Shown here in pieces: positions 41,521-50,360 of a DNA stretch of 64,000 nt; the first letter of the stretch is position 1, and every line of letters starts with the position of its first letter. The notes under the pieces are model-generated. The model saw nothing but the letters and a program-made list of their open reading frames with translations. It searched no databases and had not been told where the DNA came from. Both the position numbers and the translations under genes were made by a program. The stretch is from Longimicrobiales bacterium (GTDB lineage: Bacteria > Gemmatimonadota > Gemmatimonadetes > Longimicrobiales > Gaopeijiaceae), in the NCBI GenBank assembly GCA_958295645.1, contig OY282361.1, positions 1,640,501 to 1,704,500 of the forward strand, in the 5' to 3' direction.

Positions 41521-43140
41521 CTAATTCGCCCGAAACAGTTCAGAATACTGACGGAGCCTCGACACTACTTCGTCAAAAAGTCCTTCCTTGCCTGCCAGCA
41601 TCTCCGCCAACCGATCCTCAACCGTGTTGGTCGCTTCTAAAACATATACCGTGACCGCCCTACGTTGTCCAATGCGATGGACGCGATCTATCGCCTGCTT
41701 GTTAGCCGACGGATTCCACCACCGATTGATCAGAAGTACATGATTAGCATCTACCAGTGACAACCCTTCGCCGGCCGCACGCATCGACGCCAATAAGACA
41801 CCACGTTTGACTGAATAGAAGTCATCAAGCAACGTCTGTCGTTGTTTCGCATTCAAGCTACCTTCATATATTCCACAGACAGGTACGTCTACATCCGCTA
41901 AACGCAGTCCAAGTAACCTGAGCGGTTCCAATAAATACGAAAACACTACTGCTTTACAGTTCGGACGGCTACAAACATCTTCAATAATCTCTACCGCACG
42001 ATCTATTTTGGCACTGTCTCTTGTTATGCGATCGTAATCGCAAATTTCACGAAGACGGCTAAAGACCGAAAGCGTGTTGTTCGTCGTTCCCATCTCCGCC
42101 GCAGTTCGTGCATAAGCGGCACGTTGCCGCGGCAATAACTCAACTCGCTCCATCCTGTATTCGATCGGCGGCAAGTCAGATAACACATCACCTTTTTCTC
42201 GCCGCAGGACGTAGGGTCGTATCTTGGCACGCAACATCCACGGTGCGAGATCGCGGTCACGCGAACTAAACACTGATGGCATCAATAAACTCATCAACCC
42301 GATGACATCCAACTCATCCTTCTCAAGCGGTGTTCCTGTCAGTGCCCATACCCAATCTGCTTCAATTCGTCCGACGCCAGCCGCCACCTGCGATTGCCAG
42401 TTCTTCACTCTATGAGCTTCATCCAGAATTAACAATTCAGGAGGCTTCTGCACGATCGCATCAAACGGTTTACGATTCTGTTCATAGTTAGTGATCATCA
42501 CGTGGGCTTTCCCCCAAAGGCTTTCGAAAGCATCGCGAGCCGACGACGCTCCGGCTATTCGAACACACACTTCCGGCGCCCACCGCCCGAACTCAATCGC
42601 CCAGTTTCGCAAGAGAGAGGTTGGAGCCATAACCAAAAGCCGTCGAATCCTTCCTTGCTCAAGCAGTCGCTTTGCAGCAACTATCACTTGGATGGTCTTC
42701 CCCAACCCCATGTCGTCAGCGAGGAGCAATCTCTGTGCCTTCAATAATCTACGAACACCTGCTTTCTGATACACGTACAACGGCAAGCGTCTTCGTTCCG
42801 CCGTCAAAAGCGGCATGAGCATCCTACCCAATGCTGGTACGCGCTCCTGACTCGACCACGCGTTGGGTATGGGCGGCAGTGACATCGTTACCTGCCGGCC
42901 CTGGCTCAAACGGTCGCCAATCCATCCATCAGCCATGGCACTCCACTCAATTGCCTTGGCCAGCCTCCTCGCAACGAAATCCCGATGCGGTTCCGACGCC
43001 GACGCCACGGCTGTTAAACGTGCGGCATTATCCAACCGTGCGCAATCAACCCAATACCGGCCAGACCTCGACATTCCGCAATTGTCGACTTCTACAACGC
43101 GCCGTGCGTGAAAGTAAACGCGAGATGTCAGAGCTTCCAC
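41521..43140 (-). CDS. SNF2-family DNA helicase/translocase of the defence island
   Basis: A 539-aa superfamily 2 ATPase. Walker A is in LLLADDMGLGKTIQVIVAAK, motif II LLILDEAHRVKNW, motif III ALTGTPLEK and motif VI RWWNPSANKQAIDRVHRIGQ. It would move along or remodel DNA using ATP. The first 100 residues hold no nuclease I recognise. It is the last gene of the island and markedly AT-rich (line 42001-42060 is 42% G+C). A GTG start at 43140 follows a GGAAGGGAAAGAA stretch; an 84-base gap separates it from the DGQHR gene. Confidence 0.9.
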   Translation of the reverse strand: MEALTSRVYFHARRVVEVDNCGMSRSGRYWVDCARLDNAARLTAVASASEPHRDFVARRLAKAIEWSAMADGWIGDRLSQGRQVTMSLPPIPNAWSSQERVPALGRMLMPLLTAERRRLPLYVYQKAGVRRLLKAQRLLLADDMGLGKTIQVIVAAKRLLEQGRIRRLLVMAPTSLLRNWAIEFGRWAPEVCVRIAGASSARDAFESLWGKAHVMITNYEQNRKPFDAIVQKPPELLILDEAHRVKNWQSQVAAGVGRIEADWVWALTGTPLEKDELDVIGLMSLLMPSVFSSRDRDLAPWMLRAKIRPYVLRREKGDVLSDLPPIEYRMERVELLPRQRAAYARTAAEMGTTNNTLSVFSRLREICDYDRITRDSAKIDRAVEIIEDVCSRPNCKAVVFSYLLEPLRLLGLRLADVDVPVCGIYEGSLNAKQRQTLLDDFYSVKRGVLLASMRAAGEGLSLVDANHVLLINRWWNPSANKQAIDRVHRIGQRRAVTVYVLEATNTVEDRLAEMLAGKEGLFDEVVSRLRQYSELFRAN

Positions 43141-43224
43141 TTCTTTCCCTTCCGAAATCCCATGCCAATGGATTGGCCGCCAACCGCAGATCGCATTTAT
43201 GCCAGCTTAACGGATAGAAATGGA

Positions 43225-44607
43225 CTACCCTAAGGACCGGCTAGATTCAATATCAGTCCACATTCCATTTTTTTTATCATCCGACACATTGTGTAACAAA
43301 TAGAATTCCCATTCCTCTCGAAGAGTCTTTATGTCATCATTGTCTAGAGATACTATGCCAAGTTGCCACATCAAGATTCGCTCCACAACAACCACAGCTT
43401 TCGGCCGTTCCTCGTTTCTCATCTTCCAAGAGTCACTTCCGTCCGGAATCAACAACAGGTTCCGCCACGGTGGGCGACGCAATGACCAGTCAATACCCGC
43501 CAATGGCTTCAAGTCGTGCTCAGATACCGAAGTGCTGTCGCCAAGTAGTTGCCGGGCTAGTTTCGCGACCAGCTCTTGCGTAACGGGCCAAAAGAGGGCC
43601 GAATCGTCACATTTATCGCCCTGCGTCCTATGGGGACAACCTTTTTCGCTTTCGCGAGAGTGGCATCGCATACTCGCCGGATTGTTGCGCAACGCAGGTA
43701 GGACAAGGATTAGATTATTCCAAATGTTACTCAATTCTTCAAAAAGTTGATCTAGCTCGTCATCATCTAACCGAAAAGCCGTAAACGTCTTGTCCTTCCA
43801 ACCTGCATTTAGTCGTTTCGCCGAGTTCAGAAGATGTTTATTCATGGCATACAACGTCTCCAGGCTCGTGAAGACACTGCTTTGCTTGGTGACGTTCTTG
43901 CCCTTTCTCATTTTGATTCTGGGCGATTGTCTATAAGGTGCCTCTTTGGCCATGAAGAATTCATGTTCGGTGATCAGGCGTCGTGTGAGGATTGCGAAGG
44001 TGTCGTCTTCGTCCATCACGATGTTTGTGAAATGAGAAGTGGGTTTAGCGTATCGATTGAGATTGCCAAATAGACGGCGGTACCGCTTGAAGAAATCACT
44101 TGGATGATCCGCCTCCGTAGGCATCACAACAATGACAGAAATCTCTTCGTTAGCAAATCCGGCCGGGGTATTGCGCCATTCATCGCCGGCTTTGGGATCG
44201 AGAAGTGTCCTGATCGCCGAAAGACGGTGTTGGCCATCCAGTGCATAATATTTTTGCGTTCCGTCAAATTTGAGTACGCCAAAGGCAGAAGCGAGACGAG
44301 GGTCATCTCTGAAAATTTCGAATTTGGGATCATCTGCTATGGAAATGGGATACCAAACGGGGTTTCCTTCAAGCGCAGCGACAACGAGTGAAGAAAAGAA
44401 GCGATCTTGTTGTCTTTGCAGATATGCGACGATTTCCTGCTTTACTCGCGATTCATTGATGATCCGCTGGATGGCGTCATCCAAAGTGTGATCCTGGTGG
44501 ATGTCATGAGCGAACTTGACCTGCTCTTGAACCTCTCTCATTGTGAGCTTGACTATGAAGTAGGTCCACCGGCCCATCGTGGCCCGAATTGCGGGGTAAA
44601 GATTCAT
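43225..44607 (-). CDS. dndB: DGQHR-domain (DndB-like) protein
   Basis: A 460-aa protein with the signature YALDGQHRLSAIRTLL at residues 121-136. The DGQHR domain is shared by DndB, the regulator of DNA phosphorothioation, and by the DpdB component of 7-deazaguanine systems. The N-terminus (TYFIVKLTMREVQEQVKFAHD) and FGNLNRYAKPTSHFTNIVMDEDD are also DndB-like. It is longer than typical DndB (about 360-380 aa) and carries an extra Cys/His stretch (RCHSRESEKGCPH...KCDD) that might bind metal. ATG 44607 overlaps the GIY-YIG stop (ATGA). Very AT-rich (line 43321-43380 is 38% G+C). The symbol marks the family, not proven function. Confidence 0.82.
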   Translation of the reverse strand: MNLYPAIRATMGRWTYFIVKLTMREVQEQVKFAHDIHQDHTLDDAIQRIINESRVKQEIVAYLQRQQDRFFSSLVVAALEGNPVWYPISIADDPKFEIFRDDPRLASAFGVLKFDGTQKYYALDGQHRLSAIRTLLDPKAGDEWRNTPAGFANEEISVIVVMPTEADHPSDFFKRYRRLFGNLNRYAKPTSHFTNIVMDEDDTFAILTRRLITEHEFFMAKEAPYRQSPRIKMRKGKNVTKQSSVFTSLETLYAMNKHLLNSAKRLNAGWKDKTFTAFRLDDDELDQLFEELSNIWNNLILVLPALRNNPASMRCHSRESEKGCPHRTQGDKCDDSALFWPVTQELVAKLARQLLGDSTSVSEHDLKPLAGIDWSLRRPPWRNLLLIPDGSDSWKMRNEERPKAVVVVERILMWQLGIVSLDNDDIKTLREEWEFYLLHNVSDDKKNGMWTDIESSRSLG

Positions 44608-45107
44608 GTCGTGTCTTTCTCCTGGGGGATGACGTCTTCGGTTAACGCGACGCCTTCTTGAATAATGGCTGCTATCTGGTAACCCGCGGTCACACCGAGC
44701 GCTAGCCTGTCGCTTGCGACGGGACCGAAGGCATCTTGCAACTTCTGTTCCACCACTCGCCGCTTCAGGGTGTCGTCTGGCATAATGAAGAAATGGAACT
44801 TGAGATTCTTGAAAAACCGAATACGGCGCACGTTCGTAGTATTGCCAAGATGATCGCCGAAGCGCGCGCGCAGGTTCTGTGTCTGGCCAACATAAAGCGG
44901 ACACCATGACGACGAGAACTTGCCTTGGATCGGAGGCGAGCCGCTGATCACGTACACGCCAGGTGTCTCCGGTGGCTGTTGTCGCCACTGTTCGAGAAAT
45001 GGTACAGTTTGCCAGGGTGCGACATCGAGTACGCTGACAGCAAGGACTTCCCAATGCTCGACATCTAAGCTCCAGCCGCGCGGCAAGGATTTCCCTAGAG
45101 ATGGCAT
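44604..45107 (-). CDS. GIY-YIG nuclease-domain protein
   Basis: A 167-aa protein with a single GIY-YIG endonuclease domain. Visible are PGVYVISGSPP and LYVGQTQNLRARFGDH (the two Tyr strands and the Arg helix) and the catalytic Glu in RRVVEQKLQDAF. It has an N-terminal extension of about 50 residues (VEHWEVLAVSVLDVAPW). Its ATG overlaps the end of the PAPS-reductase-like gene by 13 bases and its stop overlaps the DGQHR start, so it is embedded in the operon. It is the only obvious nuclease in the island and so the best candidate for DNA cutting. The AT-rich composition begins here (line 44761-44820 is 43% G+C). Confidence 0.87.
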   Translation of the reverse strand: MPSLGKSLPRGWSLDVEHWEVLAVSVLDVAPWQTVPFLEQWRQQPPETPGVYVISGSPPIQGKFSSSWCPLYVGQTQNLRARFGDHLGNTTNVRRIRFFKNLKFHFFIMPDDTLKRRVVEQKLQDAFGPVASDRLALGVTAGYQIAAIIQEGVALTEDVIPQEKDTT

Positions 45108-45895
45108 ATCGCGCAACCCTCCGCAAGCTCCGGCGCGGGGATGGCTTCTCGCCGAGGCTGGGCCGCGATCTCTTCCAAGGTGCGACCGTCCACCCACGTG
45201 AAGCCGGTCGTCTCGTACTGCTTGGCACGTTCGAACCATTCGGGGTGCCGCTCTTTGAGGCCCTGCCACTCGCCGATCTGCTGATAGAAGCAGAAGTAGC
45301 AGCCCGAGCGGGAACGCCACTCGTAGTAGCTCGGCAGGCCGAGGCCGGACTCCTCGAGGATCATCCGGATGTCGTGGAGTCCCAAGGAATGGTCCTTGAA
45401 CGGGTAGACGGGAACGATGTTGGGTTGCTCGGAGATCACAGGAGGCTTCTGGGACTGGTAGCCTTCTCTGGTCTCGTCGCCTCGGATGCCGATGTAGCTG
45501 AAGGCTTGGTCGTCGCCGACGTGGCGCTCGAAGGGCTTGATCTTGAGGACGCGCGTGCACCAGCGGGCGCGGGGGCTCGGGAGGAAGCCGCCGTAGACTT
45601 CGTTGAGCCAGATGTCGAACGGGTTTCGGCCCGGCTTCTTGGCGACGCCGATGAGGTCGAGGGCGTTCAGGTGGACGATGTCCTGCCCCAGGACGGCTTC
45701 GAGACGGGCTAGGTACTGGTACGTCTCGGGGAGCTCGCAACCGGTGTCGCAGAAGACGTATTCGACCTCCAGATCCGGGTACTGGTCCTGCAGGTAGAGG
45801 GCGAGGGCCGCCGAGTCCTTGCCGCCAGAGACGTTCACGATGTGCCTGTGCCCGTTCCCATTGCCGATCGCGACTGCCTCGGCGACGGTCGTCAC
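45095..45895 (-). CDS. sspD: PAPS-reductase-like ATP pyrophosphatase (SspD/DndC-like)
   Basis: A 266-aa adenine-nucleotide alpha-hydrolase that in phosphorothioation systems activates the DNA backbone or carries sulfur. The PP-loop is VNVSGGKDSAALALYLQ (residues 20-36), followed by YVFCDTGCELPETYQYL. Further cysteines at ARWCTRVLKIKP, SGCYFCFYQQ and the terminal GCAICHL could hold an Fe-S cluster as in DndC. It is shorter than classic DndC, which suits the Ssp type. GTG 45895 overlaps the ATPase stop (GTGA). The symbol is by inference from the neighbours: cysteine desulfurase, DUF4007 and P-loop ATPase. Confidence 0.83.
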   Translation of the reverse strand: MTTVAEAVAIGNGNGHRHIVNVSGGKDSAALALYLQDQYPDLEVEYVFCDTGCELPETYQYLARLEAVLGQDIVHLNALDLIGVAKKPGRNPFDIWLNEVYGGFLPSPRARWCTRVLKIKPFERHVGDDQAFSYIGIRGDETREGYQSQKPPVISEQPNIVPVYPFKDHSLGLHDIRMILEESGLGLPSYYEWRSRSGCYFCFYQQIGEWQGLKERHPEWFERAKQYETTGFTWVDGRTLEEIAAQPRREAIPAPELAEGCAICHL

Positions 45896-48800
45896 TGCAT
45901 TGTCTCGGCGACGGTCGGCGGCCGCTCCCGCAGAACCGCCGCCAATGCTTCCAAACGACGAGCCGCTTCGTCGCTGCCTAGCACCTCCGCCAATTGTTCG
46001 GCCGCCTGCCGCGTCCGGGCATTGGCCAAGCCGGCGAGGCCGCTTCTGATCGCCGGATCGAGGCCGGATTCCTGGACCAAGGCGACTGCCGTGGCTTCGA
46101 TGACCTCGAAGGCGTTTCGCAGCTGGCGGCGGAAGGTCGAGACCATGGTGTCGTCCCATTGCTGGACAGGGAGGCCAACGAGCAATGTGGAGAGGGCGTT
46201 CACCAACGCGTCATCGTCCTTGTAGCGAGACGCCAAGCGGCTCAGCACGCCTTTTGTGACTTGGTCCGGCAGGCGACGAACGAAGGGCTTGGAAAAAAAC
46301 GAGGCCCATGCGACAGCTTGGCCCCGCACGCCATCGACCGCGCCGTTGGCAAGCGCGCTCCCACCGCCGTCCGCCGTCCGGTCGTCGCCGGTGTCGCTCG
46401 ACAATACTCCATTGCCGCTCGCCACCCCGTTGGTCCCCAGAGCATCTCCGTTCCCGGCGACGCCCCTGCCGACCCCGTTGGCCATGCCCCGCGCCGCCAG
46501 GGCGTCGCTCAAGGCTTGGACTGCCTCCTGCCGGAAGATGTTCCCGACCCCCTCCAACTCCGCCTTGAGATTCGCGACCCGACCCAACAATTGCCGAGGC
46601 TTGGCCACGGTTGCCCCCACCCATCGAGGCAATCGATCCAGGAACAGCCCAACGGGATCCGGCGAGTCCATCTCCATCACGAACGAACGAGCCTCCCGTG
46701 ACACGTACCGCGAGTTGACAACGCCTGCAGGCAACGTCTGCCGCCAAGCCAGGACAGCTCCCATGCAGGCTCGGAGGAGGTCCTTCTCGGTCGCAATCGC
46801 GTCGTCGCTTCCCCCAAACAGATCGCGAATCCCCTCCAAGTACGTCCTCTCCTGGGCGCTGACGCCCACTACGTCCAAGAGATACCGGTCGGGGTACTTC
46901 GCCATGTCCTCGACGACGGAGGGCAAAAGGTCGTCCACGAACCGGTCCCGGCAACGAACCGTCGCGGCGGTCGGGAATGCTCGGAAGCCCGCAGCCAGCA
47001 ACAAGGGCAAGAGTCCCTCGCGTACCCCGAAGGGTGGCTCCGTCAGTTCGTCAAGCAAAGATTGAAAGCTCTTGGCCTTGCCGGGTTCCACGAAGAAGTG
47101 GCGGATGCGGGCCCAGACGGCTTTGAGGCCCGGGCGGTCCAGGTCCTCGGGAGACGCCAGAACCCAAGTCCTGCCATTTTGGCAGGTCTTGTCGTCTTCA
47201 GAGATCGAAATACTGCCATTTTGGCAGTACAGTCCCGTCCGCAGGAAGACGCACCTGAAGATCGCCTTGTCTGCGAAGTTGCCCTCGATGCCGAGGTCTT
47301 CCTGGCCGTAGCGTTCCAACAGACCGAGTTCGACCTTCTTGCGGGCGTTCACGATCACGGGAGACGGCGACCGCCGAACCACCATTTCCGAGTCGATCTC
47401 GGGCGCGCACGGGAACACTTCTCCCATGGCGCGCGAGAGCACGCGGCGAAGCTCCGGAACATCGGTCGCCTCGACCGGACGGCTCTTGTAGAACCAGCGG
47501 CTTCCGTTGGGCTGAGGACGCAACACGCGGTCCACGAGAGGCTGGAGCCCAGTACGAGCGTCGTCGGTCAGGTGAGCCAGTTCGGCCCCGACCATGGGAT
47601 CGCTGCCGATCATGTCCTGATCGGCGTGCATCCGCAACAGACACCACAGATCGACGGCGGCCTCGCGGAGCGCTGCCGTCTCGCGGGCAACTGCGACAAA
47701 CAGTCGAGGGTCGTCGATGCTGGCCGCCAAGCCCTCCGCCTGGCCAAGCTCTTCTGCGTCCCGGGGCAACACGTGAAGCACACGACCATCCGTGCCGGGC
47801 TTCCAACCCTCCAGCCGCATCCGGTCCCGGAACGCCTCCAATCCGGCGACCGTCGCATACTCGGCTTCCAAGTAACGCCTGATCCCGCACCGGGCGTTGT
47901 ACTCCACGGGCCGCCAAACCGGTGGAGGGAGCTCGCACGTCAGAAACGAGGCCAGATCGAAGTCGCCGGCGTGGCGCATCTTCTCGTCTTCCAGGCGCCC
48001 GCGCAGGTCCACGTCCGTGCCGTGCCAGACCACCACTTGGTCCGAGTGACGGCGGTGCACGAGAAGGCGCCGTTTCACGAGCCCGCTGATCGCACGGCCA
48101 ACCCGAGCCTTCCGGTCTTCGCCGACGACCCCCAACGCGAAAGCGAGCTGCTTGCGGGTCGCATGGCTGCGCTCGCCGCTCAGGCCCAAGCCCAGGAGGA
48201 ACGCGCTCTTGAGAGACTCCGCCTCAAGCGATCCATCCGGCACCTTGCCCAACGCGCTCTCGGTCTCCAGCCAAGGGCGCTGGGTCCCGCCGGCGCCTCC
48301 GTCCGTGCGAAAGTCGCCTCGGAAGTAGTCGTACAAGGCGCCCGGCGAGACCGGCGCGTCCAATGGCGTCCATTGCAGGAACGAGAACAGCGTTCGCTCG
48401 TTCTGGGCGACCCGGGCGGCCACGCGAGGCAACAAGTAGACGGTGGCCGGAGCAAGGGGATGGGCCGCCGCCAGAATGCCGGGCAAGCGGTCTTCCGCGA
48501 TGTCCGGGAACATTCCAACGTCCCTCGCCTTGGTCGCCAAGCCGACAAAGTCCGCTTCGGGCGCTTCGACGGCGCGGCTCTCGGCAACGAGGGAGCCCAC
48601 CAGTTCGTACAACTCGGTGGAGTCGTCCAAGTATTGGAGGGTCTCGAACCGGCCTTCGATCTTGGCCCACTCCCGTCGCAACCCCGGCGGCAAACCGGCG
48701 GCATACCCTAGAAGGGATCGGTGAAGAAGCAACACGAGCGACACGGGAACGATCGAACTGCGGCTGGCCACTTCGGCCAGGACCTGCAAGACGTCCAGTT

Positions 48801-49380
48801 CCTCCGGCCTGCCCTCCGAGACCAACCCTTGGAGGTGGCGTCCAAATTCGTCCCACACGATCACCAAGCGGTCGCGTCCGCTCTGCTTCAGCTTGTCGAG
48901 GCAGGCATCCACAAGCGCGGGGATGTCGTCCGCCCGCGCGGCGCCCAACCCGGCGACGGTTCGCGCCTCCCTGCCCAGCGCCGCTCGGCGCATTGCGTCC
49001 AGCAGACCCTGCTTCAGCGCGGCCGGGCCGGAACCCACATGCCCGTAGAGCGGCACGAACAGTCCCTGTCTTCGCGCCGTCCGCCTCCGCATCGCCCGTC
49101 TTTGCAGGCCCGCGCCGATTCCCGCCAAGCGGCCCTCGACAAGGCGCAACATCTCCGCGGCCTCCGGGTGATTATCTACCAAGTGACCCAGATACCCCGC
49201 CGTGATGGACTTGCCGGAGCCATACGGCGCAACGACGAAGACCGCGTTTCCGTTCTTGCCCTGAAGCAACGACGAGACCAGTCGAACGGATTTCGAGGTC
49301 GGTCGAAAGTGCTCGAACCGCTCCGGATGCTCCGCGTCGAGCTGGATGTTGATGGAGCGGAGGAAGGCGCTCTGGACCAT
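45892..49380 (-). CDS. sspC: large P-loop ATPase of the phosphorothioation operon (SspC-like)
   Basis: An 1162-aa protein. Walker A is AVFVVAPYGSGKSITAGYLG (about 45-65) and Walker B LVIVWDEFGRHLQGL (about 170), an AAA/ORC-like arrangement. The middle has winged-helix-like segments (LAFALGVVGEDRKARVGRAI). A low-complexity Gly/Asn/Val insert (GMANGVGRGVAGNGDALGTN and on, near 1000) splits the C-terminal part. SspC in SspABCD is an ATPase; position and partners suggest this is its counterpart, but sequence homology could not be tested. ATG 49380 begins 2 bases after the DUF4007 stop. GC-rich, unlike the distal genes. Confidence 0.75.
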   Translation of the reverse strand: MVQSAFLRSINIQLDAEHPERFEHFRPTSKSVRLVSSLLQGKNGNAVFVVAPYGSGKSITAGYLGHLVDNHPEAAEMLRLVEGRLAGIGAGLQRRAMRRRTARRQGLFVPLYGHVGSGPAALKQGLLDAMRRAALGREARTVAGLGAARADDIPALVDACLDKLKQSGRDRLVIVWDEFGRHLQGLVSEGRPEELDVLQVLAEVASRSSIVPVSLVLLLHRSLLGYAAGLPPGLRREWAKIEGRFETLQYLDDSTELYELVGSLVAESRAVEAPEADFVGLATKARDVGMFPDIAEDRLPGILAAAHPLAPATVYLLPRVAARVAQNERTLFSFLQWTPLDAPVSPGALYDYFRGDFRTDGGAGGTQRPWLETESALGKVPDGSLEAESLKSAFLLGLGLSGERSHATRKQLAFALGVVGEDRKARVGRAISGLVKRRLLVHRRHSDQVVVWHGTDVDLRGRLEDEKMRHAGDFDLASFLTCELPPPVWRPVEYNARCGIRRYLEAEYATVAGLEAFRDRMRLEGWKPGTDGRVLHVLPRDAEELGQAEGLAASIDDPRLFVAVARETAALREAAVDLWCLLRMHADQDMIGSDPMVGAELAHLTDDARTGLQPLVDRVLRPQPNGSRWFYKSRPVEATDVPELRRVLSRAMGEVFPCAPEIDSEMVVRRSPSPVIVNARKKVELGLLERYGQEDLGIEGNFADKAIFRCVFLRTGLYCQNGSISISEDDKTCQNGRTWVLASPEDLDRPGLKAVWARIRHFFVEPGKAKSFQSLLDELTEPPFGVREGLLPLLLAAGFRAFPTAATVRCRDRFVDDLLPSVVEDMAKYPDRYLLDVVGVSAQERTYLEGIRDLFGGSDDAIATEKDLLRACMGAVLAWRQTLPAGVVNSRYVSREARSFVMEMDSPDPVGLFLDRLPRWVGATVAKPRQLLGRVANLKAELEGVGNIFRQEAVQALSDALAARGMANGVGRGVAGNGDALGTNGVASGNGVLSSDTGDDRTADGGGSALANGAVDGVRGQAVAWASFFSKPFVRRLPDQVTKGVLSRLASRYKDDDALVNALSTLLVGLPVQQWDDTMVSTFRRQLRNAFEVIEATAVALVQESGLDPAIRSGLAGLANARTRQAAEQLAEVLGSDEAARRLEALAAVLRERPPTVAETMQ
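47170..47229 (-). repeat. two close perfect hairpins inside the ATPase gene
   Basis: cctgccattttggcagg (47170-47186; 7-bp stem, TTT loop) and tactgccattttggcagta (47211-47229; 8-bp stem, TTT loop) share the core tgccattttggca. They lie 24 bases apart within the ATPase coding region, where both encode a CQNG motif. In such GC-rich surroundings the AT-centred palindromes stand out. Confidence 0.85.
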
Positions 49381-49382
49381 GG

Positions 49383-50351
49383 CTAGGCGGCCTCTTCCCC
49401 AGCTTGGTCCGTCGAGTCGTAATAGCGCTTGATCCACTCGGGCGCAGGCACGCTCTTGCGGATGCGGACGATCCTCTCTCCGGCTTGGCCGTCCAGTCTG
49501 ACGAGTCCGCCGGCCTCGTAGCTCGCCACCAGCTCGTAGAGCGCCTCGGCGGTCAATGCGAAGACCCGGCCGGGGGCGCCGATTTCATGAGCAAGCTCGG
49601 TGAGGGATCTGTCGCGGGCCGCCGACGGCCGATCAGTCCGCCGCCCGCCGACCCGTCGTCCGCCGGCTTGGCGGCCACTAGCTTCCCGGCCCAGGAAGCG
49701 TTTCCGGGCAACAGCGAGGGCATATCCGAAGAGTTCGAACGGAATGGGCTTAAGGCCCCGATCGACGTGGTAGAAGCCCGTCTGGCGGGAATGGAGCAAG
49801 ATACCGAGTTCGCTCAACGGACATTCCATCACGTCTTCCGGATCCCCCTCCGGGCGCGGCACGCTGACCGAATAGGAACGGAGGAGGCAAGCCACATCTC
49901 GATCGAGGGTCCGAGGACTCGGCGTCCTGCCGCCCGCGGAAGCCAAGTGACGGCGCAAGGCCTCGACGCAAACCGGACGCTCGAACCGGGCCGAGCTGAA
50001 TACGTTGAAGAACCAGTTCCATGTGAACGCGAACGCAGGCCGGTTGACCAACTGAACGTGAACGGCCCACCACGTGCCCGGAAGCAGGAAGTAGCGGTCG
50101 CGCTCCCAGACCATCTTCCCGAAGTCCGTCGGGCGAAGCGCCTTGGTGCGGCGGCCGCCGCTCAGCTCTTTCTCGGCCAACCCGGTGGCCAAGAGCCAAT
50201 GATGGATCGACTTGGCCATGTTCCGTCCCACGCCTAGCCAGTCCGCCACGTCCGGAGCGTCCATGCGTTGCGGGTCTTCCACGACGAGACGAAGCCCCTT
50301 GTAGAGCCATCCGCCGCGGATCGCGAAAGTCTGGTGTCCCCCGAAGCGCAC
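49383..50351 (-). CDS. sspB: DUF4007 family protein (SspB-like)
   Basis: A 322-aa protein beginning MRFGGHQTFAIRGGWLYKGL, a DUF4007 hallmark, with winged-helix-like parts (WLGVGRNMAKSIHHWLLATGL) and a C-terminal LVRLDGQAGERIVRIRK. From memory, DUF4007 proteins sit beside PAPS-reductase-like genes and include the SspB nickase of single-strand phosphorothioation; I could not verify this. An Arg/Gly-rich linker (about 215-245) looks lineage-specific. GTG 50351 has an ideal AAGGAGG site 6 bases upstream, overlapping the desulfurase stop region, which implies strong coupled translation. Confidence 0.8.
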   Translation of the reverse strand: MRFGGHQTFAIRGGWLYKGLRLVVEDPQRMDAPDVADWLGVGRNMAKSIHHWLLATGLAEKELSGGRRTKALRPTDFGKMVWERDRYFLLPGTWWAVHVQLVNRPAFAFTWNWFFNVFSSARFERPVCVEALRRHLASAGGRTPSPRTLDRDVACLLRSYSVSVPRPEGDPEDVMECPLSELGILLHSRQTGFYHVDRGLKPIPFELFGYALAVARKRFLGREASGRQAGGRRVGGRRTDRPSAARDRSLTELAHEIGAPGRVFALTAEALYELVASYEAGGLVRLDGQAGERIVRIRKSVPAPEWIKRYYDSTDQAGEEAA

Positions 50352-50360
50352 GAGTCCTCC

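Noticed and set aside
47170-47229. Twin hairpins considered as transcription terminators
   Set aside because: They lie inside a continuous coding frame, have no following T-run on the coding strand, and the reading frame continues for about 430 codons.
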